Below are positions 1-7,239 of a DNA stretch of 28,500 nt, piece after piece; position 1 is the stretch's first letter; the number at the start of each line of letters is the position of its first letter. Where the stretch lies: positions 1 through 28,500 of the forward strand of contig PWGH01000134.1 in NCBI GenBank assembly GCA_003555285.1, in the 5' to 3' direction. The notes below the pieces were generated by a model. That model was not told the DNA's origin, did not search any database, and saw nothing but the letters and a program-made list of their open reading frames with translations. Source of the DNA: Thioalkalivibrio sp. GTDB lineage: Bacteria > Pseudomonadota > Gammaproteobacteria > Ectothiorhodospirales > Ectothiorhodospiraceae. Made by a program: the position numbers and the translations under genes.

Positions 1-149
1 CAGGTGCTGTTCGCCATCGAGGACAACAAGCCCGAAGCGTTGGCCTGGGCCTGATCGCTGCCTTGGGCCTCGGCCTCGAGCCGGGCCAGGGCCTCGGTGA
101 GCCGGCGCAGGGCCTCGGGCTTGTTGTCCTCGATGGCGAACAGCACCTG
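1..149. repeat. 35-bp perfect inverted repeat at window edge (probable fold-back)
   Basis: Bases 1-35 are the exact reverse complement of bases 115-149, with about 79 bases between them. Both arms encode the same RnfC segment (AIEDNKPEA) but on opposite strands. After base 35 the forward arm stops matching and runs into a stop codon at 49-51. A gene folding back on itself exactly at the first base of the sequence is typical of a chimeric read or contig end, so DNA left of about base 65 may not reflect the chromosome. Confidence 0.85.
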
Positions 150-752
150 TTCGGCGCCGAGCAGGTGGGCGACGATGCGCGCGCCCTCGAGCACCGCCTC
201 GGGGTGCGTCTGCATCAGCAGGTCGTCGCAGGTGATGTAGGGCTCGCACTCGGCGCCGTTCACCACCAGGGTGTGAATGGGCTTACCGGGGCGCGGGTTC
301 AGCTTCACCGCGGTCGGAAAGGCCGCACCGCCCAGGCCGACGATGCCGGCGTCGCGAACCCGCTCGCGCAGCGCGCGGGCCTCGCGGTCGCGCCAGTCGG
401 GCCAGGCCGGCATGCCGGTGTCGCCCCAGTGGTCCTGGGCGTCGGTTTCGATGACGATGCAGGGCGCGCTCAGCCCGGAGGGATGCGGGATCGGATGCTC
501 GGCGATCGCGACGACCCGGCCGGAACTCGGGGCATGCACATGGGCGGCGATGTAGTCCTTGGCCTGGCCGATGCGCTGGCCCTTCTCGACCCGATCGCCC
601 GGCTGGACCAGCGGTTCGGTCGGTTCGCCGATATGCTGCGACAGCGGCACGTACAGAGTCTGTGGCACGCCGAGAACGCGCAACGGGCGCTCGGTGCTCT
701 CGGCCTTGTGCGACGGCAGCTTCAGGCCGCCGTGAAAACGATGCAGTTGCAT
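36..752 (-). CDS. rnfC: RnfC/RsxC, electron transport complex subunit C (5' part only)
   Basis: This is the N-terminal part of the membrane-associated Rnf subunit that carries the NADH/flavin and Fe-S region. Rnf couples electron transfer between ferredoxin and NAD to ion movement across the inner membrane. The protein starts MQLHRFHGGLKLP, the usual RnfC opening, continues through a barrel-sandwich/biotinyl-lipoyl-like stretch (IGQAKDYIAAHVHAP), the glycine-rich GIVGLGGAAFPTAVKLNP motif and NGAECEPYITCDD, and reaches AIEDNKPEAL. The C-terminal ferredoxin-type [4Fe-4S] motifs are not present because the window ends. It starts 28 bases after rnfB on the same strand, the usual A-B-C order. The frame stays open to the window edge, but the last part lies in the inverted repeat, so the true sequence beyond residue about 230 is uncertain. 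Confidence 0.93.
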
Positions 753-780
753 GGGGCTCAGTGTAGGGGGATCGCGGCCG

Positions 781-1377
781 TCAGGCCGATTCCCGCTGTT
801 TTTGCGGCACGATCACGGGTCCGGCGCGCGGCCGTTCGATCAACGAAGGCGTCGGCTGCGCCCAGCGCCATTCGGCCAGCCCCTGGTGCACCGGGACCAT
901 GTCGATGCAGTCCACCGGGCAGGGTTCCAGGCACAGCTCGCAGCCGGTGCACTCGCTCTCGATGACGGTGTGCATCTGTTTCGCCGCGCCAAGAATCGCA
1001 TCCACCGGGCACGCCTGGATGCACAGCGTGCAGCCGATGCAGGTCTGCTCGTCGATGACCGCGATCGCCTTGTCCCGAACCTCGACCTCGAGCGGCTTGG
1101 GATCGCGCCCGAGGAGGTCGGCCAGCGCGAGCACGGTCGCCTCGCCGCCGGGTGGGCAGAGGTTGATGTCGGCCTCGCCGGCGGCGATCGCCTCGGCATA
1201 GGGTCGGCAACCGGGAAAGCTGCACTGGCCGCACTGGGTCTGCGGCAGCAGTGCATCGACCTGCTCGGCGATCGGGTCGCCCTCGACCCGAAAGCGCTGG
1301 GCCGAATAGCCGAGCACCAGCCCGAAGGCCACGGCGAGCCCGGCGATGGCAAGGATGGCGAGGAGGGTCTCGACCAC
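781..1377 (-). CDS. rnfB: RnfB/RsxB, Fe-S subunit of the Rnf electron transport complex
   Basis: RnfB is the iron-sulfur subunit that relays electrons within Rnf at the cytoplasmic face. The 198-residue protein has one N-terminal membrane anchor (residues about 3-25, [20 protein letters not shown]). A four-Fe-S-site motif of the RnfB type follows ([15 protein letters not shown], then a further Cys in NLCPPGG). Two ferredoxin motifs come next, [16 protein letters not shown] and [16 protein letters not shown]. Its length matches the family (about 190). The start codon is GTG at 1375-1377, only 2 bases after the rnfA stop, which implies coupled translation. The C-terminal tail after the second cluster is not conserved. 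Confidence 0.96.
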   Translation of the reverse strand: MVETLLAILAIAGLAVAFGLVLGYSAQRFRVEGDPIAEQVDALLPQTQCGQCSFPGCRPYAEAIAAGEADINLCPPGGEATVLALADLLGRDPKPLEVEVRDKAIAVIDEQTCIGCTLCIQACPVDAILGAAKQMHTVIESECTGCELCLEPCPVDCIDMVPVHQGLAEWRWAQPTPSLIERPRAGPVIVPQKQRESA

Positions 1378-1379
1378 GG

Positions 1380-1958
1380 CTACAGCCGCACCAGCCCGGT
1401 GAAGCCCATGAACCCGAGCGACATCAGCCCGGCGGTGATCATTGCGATCGCGCTGCCGCGAAACGGCAGCGGTACATCGGCGGCGGCGATGCGCTCGCGG
1501 ATGGCCGAAAACAGGATCAGCACCACGGAGAAGCCGACCGCGGCACCAAAGCCGTACAGGGCTGATTCAACGAAGCCATGTGCCTCCTGGACGTTCAGCA
1601 ATGCCACACCGAGCACGGCGCAGTTGGTGGTGATCAGCGGCAGGAAGATCCCCAACACGTTGTAGAGCAGCGGGCTGGTCTTGTGGACCACCATTTCGGT
1701 GAACTGCACCACCGCCGCGATCACCAGGATGAAGGCGATGGTGCGCAGGTATTCCAGCCCCAGCGGAATCAACAGGTATTCGTTGATCAGGTAACTGCTG
1801 ACCGCCGACAGGGTCAGCACGAAGGTGGTGGCCAGCCCCATGCCGGTGGCCGTCTCGACCTTGCGCGACACGCCCATGAACGGGCACAAGCCCAGGAACT
1901 TCACCAGCACGAAGTTGTTCACCAGGATCGTGCTGATCAGAATCAGGGCGTATTCCAC
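1380..1958 (-). CDS. rnfA: RnfA/RsxA, integral membrane subunit of the Rnf complex
   Basis: RnfA is a six-helix inner-membrane protein that pairs with RnfE in the ion- and electron-conducting core. The family signature is clear: [48 protein letters not shown] and [21 protein letters not shown] chose the GTG at 1956-1958, which gives [10 protein letters not shown] and 192 residues, the usual family length. A longer frame to 1985 would need a TTG start and adds nine residues that do not fit the family. A GGGA element lies about 6 bases upstream. It is the first gene of the rnf operon here and is followed by rnfB and rnfC. Confidence 0.95.
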   Translation of the reverse strand: MEYALILISTILVNNFVLVKFLGLCPFMGVSRKVETATGMGLATTFVLTLSAVSSYLINEYLLIPLGLEYLRTIAFILVIAAVVQFTEMVVHKTSPLLYNVLGIFLPLITTNCAVLGVALLNVQEAHGFVESALYGFGAAVGFSVVLILFSAIRERIAAADVPLPFRGSAIAMITAGLMSLGFMGFTGLVRL

Positions 1959-2249
1959 GGCAATCCCGAGTGTTGTGCTCAACAACAGTATCCGTTACGG
2001 CCGGTACCGCGCTCAACCCTGCGGGGACCAAGGACATCGCAACGGCATGGCCATCCGTAGGCCGCGCACGTGGCCCGGAACGCAAATGCTGATGCCTGCA
2101 CGGCTGCGCTAGGGGCGTGCAGACCGCTTCGAATGGATACGAACTTTATAGTCTACCGCTGTATCGCCCGTTCGCCCATCTCGCCCGCCCGGCGTACCCG
2201 TTGCGCCCGGGGCGGACCCGGAAAACACGATCCAGGCGGTTCCCAGGGC

Positions 2250-2951
2250 CTATGCGCAGGCAACGGGGGCGAACAACAGTTCTTCGGCGGTGAAGTCCGC
2301 GCTCACCGGATGGGCGAGACCGGCGGGCGGAAGGGTCACCTCGCGCAGGATCGCGGTGGTGGCCATCCGGGCCTGGGCCGCGGCATCGAGTTCCTCGGGG
2401 CGATCGGACAGGAACAGGATCTGCTCCGGGGGGTGTCCGATATCGGCGGCGATGCGCCGGTAGCTGTCGGAGTCGCGTTTGCCGCCGGTCCGGGTGTCGT
2501 AGTGGCCGCTGAAGAGCGGGTTCAGGTCACCGGTTCGGGTATGGCCGAACAGCAGCCGTTGCGCATGCACCGAGTCAGAGGAAAACGCATAAATCCGCAG
2601 GCCCGCTGCGCGCCATCGGCGGAGGGCCTCGGGGACGTCCGGATAGACATGGCCCTCGAGGTCCCCGCGCCGGTAGCCGCTTTCCCAGATCAGCCCCTGC
2701 AGTACCTTGATCGGGGTGATGTGCTGGTCCCCTGCGATCCAGGCCCGCAGGCGCTCGAGCAGTTGCGGTTCGTCCAGATTGCCACCGGCATAGGCTCGCG
2801 CATCCGCCAGCAGCCGGGCGACCTCAGGCTGGTCGCGATGATGGCGCAGAAAGCCCTCCAGTTGCGCGGTGGCGCAGGGAATCAGGGTGTCCCGGATGAA
2901 GGCAAGGCTGGTGGTGGTGCCACCGATATCGGTGAGGATGGCCCGGATCAT
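2250..2951 (-). CDS. mtnC: MtnC-like enolase-phosphatase E1 (HAD family), diverged motif I
   Basis: Homologue of the HAD-superfamily enzyme that converts 2,3-diketo-5-methylthiopentyl-1-phosphate to the acireductone in methionine salvage. The start MIRAILTDIGGTT at 2951 gives 233 residues, close to the family length (about 229). HAD features seen are motif I (TDIGGTTTSLAFIRD, residues 7-21), motif II (FSSDSVHAQRLLFG), the motif III lysine (GGKRDSDSYRRIA) and motif IV (ILFLSDRPEELDAA). In the family as I know it motif I reads DIEGTT, with Asp and Glu serving metal binding and catalysis. Here the Glu is Gly10 (codon GGT), and motif II has SSDS for SSGS. The gene starts 44 bases after mtnB on the same strand. 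Family assignment is secure, activity is not. Confidence 0.88.
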   Translation of the reverse strand: MIRAILTDIGGTTTSLAFIRDTLIPCATAQLEGFLRHHRDQPEVARLLADARAYAGGNLDEPQLLERLRAWIAGDQHITPIKVLQGLIWESGYRRGDLEGHVYPDVPEALRRWRAAGLRIYAFSSDSVHAQRLLFGHTRTGDLNPLFSGHYDTRTGGKRDSDSYRRIAADIGHPPEQILFLSDRPEELDAAAQARMATTAILREVTLPPAGLAHPVSADFTAEELLFAPVACA

Positions 2952-2995
2952 GGGTTTTTCCCAGCCGCGATGCGGCGTCGGTTGCGGTGTCGGTG

Positions 2996-3619
2996 TCACG
3001 AGCCCAAACTCTGATTCAGAACCTCGCACTCGAGCAGGAACTCGAAGGCCTCGGCATGCGCCTGTGCCGCCTCGACCGAGGCGCCCCAGGTGTACAGGCC
3101 GCGACCACCGACCAGATACCCGCAGAGTTCCGGGTGGCGATCCATGCAGGTGTCCACCTGCGCAGCCAGTTGCAGCATGTCCTGGCGGTTCGCGAAAACC
3201 GGCATGGGGAGTGCGGCCTCGTGGCTGTCGATGCCGGGGAATGCCGTTAACACCTGATCGTCGGTCAATGTCAGGCCCTGCGGGAAGCGGCGCGCCAGGA
3301 GGGTGGCGTTTGTCGAATGGGTATGCAGCACCGCACCGATGCCCGGGTCTCTGCGGTACATGATGATGTGCAGGAAGGTTTCGGGCGCGGGCCGTTTTCC
3401 CGGCGACAGCACCTGGCCGTCCAGATCCACTGCCAGGAAAGCGCTCGGATCCAGACGCCCCGTGTGGCTGCCCGGGCGAGTGATCACGATCTGGTGTGCG
3501 TTCAGGCGGGCCGAGAGGTGGCCGGTGGTCGCGGGGACCCAGCCGCGTTGGGCGAACCGCTGTCCGGCCTCGGTAAGCAGCTGAACCTGAGCCTTGTATT
3601 CGAGGGTGTCTTCAATCAT
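2996..3619 (-). CDS. mtnB: MtnB-like methylthioribulose-1-phosphate dehydratase (class II aldolase fold), altered active site
   Basis: Homologue of the zinc-dependent dehydratase of methionine salvage. The protein is 207 residues, the normal length. Two zinc-ligand histidines are present (H99 and H101 in GAVLHTHSTNA), as are the family blocks GIDSHEA and GLYTWGASVEAAQAHAEAFEFLL. Several usually invariant positions differ. The third zinc His of the RGHGLYTWG motif is Arg173 (CGC). The catalytic Glu before the alpha helix is Gln122 (TDDQVLTAF). The Asn of the GN(F/L)S motif is His34, and the phosphate-loop Lys appears as Thr (SHTG). The first two are single-base changes from the expected codons. 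mtnC follows downstream; mtnD, often in the same cluster, is absent from the window. A closely related aldolase-type role cannot be excluded. Confidence 0.85.
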   Translation of the reverse strand: MIEDTLEYKAQVQLLTEAGQRFAQRGWVPATTGHLSARLNAHQIVITRPGSHTGRLDPSAFLAVDLDGQVLSPGKRPAPETFLHIIMYRRDPGIGAVLHTHSTNATLLARRFPQGLTLTDDQVLTAFPGIDSHEAALPMPVFANRQDMLQLAAQVDTCMDRHPELCGYLVGGRGLYTWGASVEAAQAHAEAFEFLLECEVLNQSLGS

Positions 3620-3727
3620 TCCAGGCCCTGGAAAAAAGGATGTGAGCTTACGCCTGCACGCCGGGTAAGGGAACTCCGAGTCTGCCGCGGGGCAGGGCTT
3701 TGCGGGGGCACGGTGCCGAGGTGCGAC

Positions 3728-5818
3728 CTATTTCACCCGCATGCCGGGTGCCGCGCCGTCGTCGGGGGCCAGGAGGAACAGATCGCCGTTGCCGGGGCCG
3801 GCGGCGAGGACCATGCCCTCGGAGATCCCGAAGCGCATCTTGCGCGGGGCGAGGTTCGCCACCATCACCGTCAGGCGTCCGACCAGCGTGGCGGGATCGT
3901 AGGCCGCGCGGATGCCGGCCAGCACCTCCCGCTGTTCGCCGCCGAGGTCCAGGGTCAGGCGCAACAGTTTGTCCGCCCCCTGCACGTGTTCCGCCGCTGT
4001 GATGCGCGCGATCCGCAGGTCGAGGCGGGCGAAAGTGTCGTAGTCGATGGTCTCGGCGATCGGTTCGATGGGAACGGTCGCCCCGGCTGCGTTTGCCGGT
4101 CGGCTCGCCCCCGGCGGGGTGGCCGTCTCGGTGCCGGCCGTCGCGGTCGGGGCGGTCGGGGCGGTCGCCGCCAGGCTCGTCTGCGAGGCGGCGAGCAGAG
4201 CCTCCACCGCGGCCGGCTCGATGCGGGTCATCAGCGCCTGGTAGGGGTGGATTCGGCCGCCGGTCAGCGGTTCCTCGCGGGCCGCCCAGGTCAGATCCTC
4301 GCGCTGCAGGAAGGCCGCCGCCTGCGTCGCCAGCCGCGGCAGCACCGGCGCAAGGTAGATGATCAGCACCCGGAACAGATCCAGACCCTGGGTGCAGATC
4401 GCCTGCACCTCGTCGGCGCGCTCCGGATCCTTCGCCAGCACCCAGGGGCGGGCCTCGTCGATGTACTGGTTGGCCTGGTCGGCGAGCGCCATGATCTGGC
4501 GCATCGCCTGGCTGTATTCGCGGCGTTCGTAGTGCTCGGCGATCACGCCGCCGGCGTCGACGAAGCCCTGGTGCAGCTCGGGGCGAGGCAGCGTCGCGCT
4601 CAGCGCGTTATCGAAGCGTTTGGTCAAAAAGCCGGCGCAGCGGCTGGCGATGTTCACCACCTTGCCGATCAGATCGGCATTCACCCGCTGCACGAAGTCG
4701 TCCAGGCTCAGGTCGATATCGTCGATCCCGGCGCCGAGCTTCGCGGCGAAGTAGTAACGCAAGGACTCCGGGTTCAGGTGATCGAGGTAGTCCCGGGCGC
4801 GGATGAAGGTCCCGCGCGACTTCGACATCTTCTGCCCATTCACGGTCAGAAAGCCGTGGCAGAAGACCGCGGTCGGCGTCCGAAAGCCGGCGCCGTGCAG
4901 CATCGCCGGCCAGAACAGCGTATGAAAGTAGGCGATGTCCTTGCCGATGAAGTGATAGAGCTCGCGGGTCGAATCGGCGCCCCACCAGGCGTCGAAGTCC
5001 AGGTTGTTGCGGTCGGCGTGGGCGCGAAAGCTCGCCATGTAGCCGACTGGCGCGTCCAGCCACACATAAAAGAACTTGCCCGGGGCCTCGGGGATCTCGA
5101 AGCCGAAGTAGGGCGCATCGCGGGAGATGTCCCAGTCCGACAGGCCGGCCTCGAACCATTCGTTCAATTTGTTGCGAATCGCGCTCTGCAGGCGCCCGGA
5201 GCCGGTCCATTCGCGCAGGAACGCCTCGAAGTCCGAGAGCCGGAAAAAATGGTGTTCGGAATCGCGCGCCACCGGTCGCGCGCCGCTGATCGCCGAGACC
5301 GCATCGATCAGATCGGTCGGGCTGTAGGTCGCGCCGCAGACCTCGCAGGAATCCCCGTACTGATCGCCGGCACCGCATTTCGGGCAGGTGCCCTTGATGA
5401 AGCGATCCGGCAGGAACATCTGCGCCTCGGGATCATAGGCCTGTTCGATCGTGCGCACGGCGATGTGGCCGCCGGCCTTCAGCGCCTGATAGATCGTACT
5501 GGCGTAATGCCGGTTCTCGTCGGAATGGGTGCTGTGGTAGTGGTCGAAGTCGATCAGGAAATCGGCGAAATCCGCCTCGTGTTCGGTGCGCACCCGCGCG
5601 ATCAGGGCCTCCGGCGTGATGCCCTCGGCCCGCGCTTTCAGCATGATCGGCGTGCCGTGGGCATCGTCGGCGCACACATAGATCGCCTCATGGCCGCGTG
5701 CGCGCTGGAACCGCGCCCAGATGTCGGTCTGCACGTATTCGACCAGGTGGCCCAGGTGGATCGGCCCGTTCGCATAGGGCAGGGCGCTGGTGATCAGCAT
5801 CCGGCGGGGCTCGCTCAT
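3728..5818 (-). CDS. metG: Methionyl-tRNA synthetase with C-terminal tRNA-binding domain
   Basis: Charges tRNA-Met with methionine in the cytoplasm. The start at 5818 ([15 protein letters not shown]) has a GGAGGT ribosome site about 7 bases upstream and gives 696 residues; the frame extends nine codons further but without support. Class I synthetase signatures are HLGH (21-24) and KMSKS (330-334). A zinc knuckle has Cys145, Cys148, Cys158 and Cys161 (CPKCG and CEVCG), the four-Cys type. An Ala/Thr/Pro-rich linker at about residues 535-585 joins the anticodon-binding domain to a C-terminal EMAPII/Trbp111-like OB domain ([20 protein letters not shown] to the end), as in long bacterial MetG. It is divergently oriented from mrp/apbC. 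Confidence 0.97.
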   Translation of the reverse strand: MSEPRRMLITSALPYANGPIHLGHLVEYVQTDIWARFQRARGHEAIYVCADDAHGTPIMLKARAEGITPEALIARVRTEHEADFADFLIDFDHYHSTHSDENRHYASTIYQALKAGGHIAVRTIEQAYDPEAQMFLPDRFIKGTCPKCGAGDQYGDSCEVCGATYSPTDLIDAVSAISGARPVARDSEHHFFRLSDFEAFLREWTGSGRLQSAIRNKLNEWFEAGLSDWDISRDAPYFGFEIPEAPGKFFYVWLDAPVGYMASFRAHADRNNLDFDAWWGADSTRELYHFIGKDIAYFHTLFWPAMLHGAGFRTPTAVFCHGFLTVNGQKMSKSRGTFIRARDYLDHLNPESLRYYFAAKLGAGIDDIDLSLDDFVQRVNADLIGKVVNIASRCAGFLTKRFDNALSATLPRPELHQGFVDAGGVIAEHYERREYSQAMRQIMALADQANQYIDEARPWVLAKDPERADEVQAICTQGLDLFRVLIIYLAPVLPRLATQAAAFLQREDLTWAAREEPLTGGRIHPYQALMTRIEPAAVEALLAASQTSLAATAPTAPTATAGTETATPPGASRPANAAGATVPIEPIAETIDYDTFARLDLRIARITAAEHVQGADKLLRLTLDLGGEQREVLAGIRAAYDPATLVGRLTVMVANLAPRKMRFGISEGMVLAAGPGNGDLFLLAPDDGAAPGMRVK

Positions 5819-6144
5819 CGCGGACCTCCAAGGCCCATTGCGCATCGGGACGTCGCGGGCGTGGCGCGCGGCGCCTGCTGCGGGCCTGCCGCATCCGGGC
5901 GGCCCCGATGGCTTGCGTTGGATGTCTTCAAGGTGTGCGGATCTTCAATGGTGAGTGAGTAGGAATGCGGCCTATTCTCAGGACTTGGCACCGCTATGTC
6001 GAGGCGAACCCCGGAACCCGGTATCCGTCGTCGGCGGGGTGGCTGGAGCGCGGGGCTATTAGGCCGCGAAGCGTGGGTCATTTGGCGGCATCTGCGGCGA
6101 TGGGTACTATGCACGGCTTGGCACACATCGGAAAACACGTAACC
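5819..6144. other. metG-mrp divergent intergenic region (326 bp)
   Basis: No gene is supported here. An open frame from 5965 runs in phase into mrp, but its residues do not look like an Mrp N-terminus and it has no ribosome site. The region must hold the divergent promoters of metG and mrp. A candidate mrp promoter is listed separately. I saw no convincing hairpin or riboswitch, and no T-box would be expected in this lineage. Confidence 0.6.
6082..6110 (+). promoter_or_regulatory. Candidate sigma70 promoter for mrp/apbC-dcd
   Basis: TTGGCG at 6082-6087 and TACTAT at 6105-6110 are separated by 17 bases, matching 4 of 6 and 5 of 6 consensus positions. Transcription would begin near 6117, about 28 bases before the mrp start. 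Position and spacing are good; there is no independent support. Confidence 0.45.
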
Positions 6145-7236
6145 ATGTCTGAGCTATCGCGTCTGCAAATCGAAACGGCCTTGAAAACGGTACAGGACAA
6201 GTACCTGGAAAAGGACCTCGTGGCCACGGGCGCGGTGAAGGACATCCGCATCGAGGGCGAGGATGCGGTGGTCGCGATCGAACTGGGGTATCCCGCCGCC
6301 GGCTACTTCGACGAATTGCGTGCCGAGGTGGACAAGGCGCTGGCGACCGTGCGCGGGCTGGCCAGCGCCGAGGTGTCGATTCGCAGCCGGATCGCTTCCC
6401 ACGCGGTGCAGAAGAGCCTGAAGCCGATGCCCGGCATCAAGAACATCATCGCCGTCGCCTCGGGCAAGGGCGGGGTCGGCAAGTCGACCACCGCGGTCAA
6501 CCTGGCGCTCGCGCTGGTGGCCGAGGGCGCCACGGTCGGGATGCTGGACGCCGACATCTACGGCCCCAGCCAGCCGCGCATGCTGGGCATCACCGACAAG
6601 CCGGAGTCCAAGGACGGCAAGAGCATGGAGCCCCTGCGCAAGTACGGCCTGCAGGCGATGTCGATCGGCTTTTTGATCGAGGAAGACACCCCGATGATCT
6701 GGCGCGGCCCGATGGTCACCCAGGCGCTGGAACAATTGCTGCGCGAAACCAACTGGGACGATCTGGACTACCTGGTCGTCGACCTGCCGCCGGGCACCGG
6801 CGACATCCAGCTGACGCTGTCCCAGAAGATCCCGGTCAGCGGCGCGGTCATCGTGACCACACCGCAAGACATCGCGCTGCTCGACGCCCGCAAGGGTCTG
6901 AAGATGTTCGAGAAGGTCGACGTGCCGGTGCTGGGTATCGTCGAGAACATGAGCATCCACATCTGCTCCAACTGCGGCCACGAGGAGTACATCTTCGGCC
7001 AGGGCGGCGGTGCACTGATGGCGAAGGACTACAATGTGGACTTGCTCGGCGCCTTGCCGCTGGACATCCAGATTCGCGAACAGGCCGACAGCGGCGAGCC
7101 GACCGTGGTGCGCGACCCGACCAGCCGCATCGCCGAGATCTACCGCGACATCGCGCGGCGCACCGGCGCCAAGCTCGCCGAGCAGAGCAAGGATTACTCC
7201 GGCAAGTTCCCGAACATCGTGATCAAGAACACCTGA
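6145..7236 (+). CDS. apbC: Mrp/ApbC family Fe-S cluster carrier ATPase (Mrp/NBP35 type)
   Basis: A P-loop ATPase that carries Fe-S clusters to target proteins in the cytoplasm; not related to the Mrp antiporter later in this window. The start MSELSRLQIETAL gives 363 residues. An N-terminal MIP18/DUF59-like domain spans about residues 5-85. The deviant Walker A is ASGKGGVGKSTTAVNL (105-120), followed by GMLDADIYGPSQPRMLG and a Walker B-like DYLVVDLPPGTGD. The cluster-binding CxxC is Cys274-Cys277 (ICSNCGHEEYIFG). metG lies upstream in the opposite direction, a common gammaproteobacterial pairing, and dcd follows 3 bases after the stop, also a common arrangement. Confidence 0.95.
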   Translation: MSELSRLQIETALKTVQDKYLEKDLVATGAVKDIRIEGEDAVVAIELGYPAAGYFDELRAEVDKALATVRGLASAEVSIRSRIASHAVQKSLKPMPGIKNIIAVASGKGGVGKSTTAVNLALALVAEGATVGMLDADIYGPSQPRMLGITDKPESKDGKSMEPLRKYGLQAMSIGFLIEEDTPMIWRGPMVTQALEQLLRETNWDDLDYLVVDLPPGTGDIQLTLSQKIPVSGAVIVTTPQDIALLDARKGLKMFEKVDVPVLGIVENMSIHICSNCGHEEYIFGQGGGALMAKDYNVDLLGALPLDIQIREQADSGEPTVVRDPTSRIAEIYRDIARRTGAKLAEQSKDYSGKFPNIVIKNT

Positions 7237-7239
7237 GCC

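Noticed and set aside
2118..2165. TATAAA on the minus strand as an rnfA promoter
   Set aside because: No -35 at acceptable spacing and it lies about 180 bases from the start codon, so it is not supported.
3317..5962. 881-codon open frame on the plus strand
   Set aside because: It lies antisense to metG, which has all synthetase motifs. Long antisense frames are expected in high-GC coding DNA, and the translation shows no family features.
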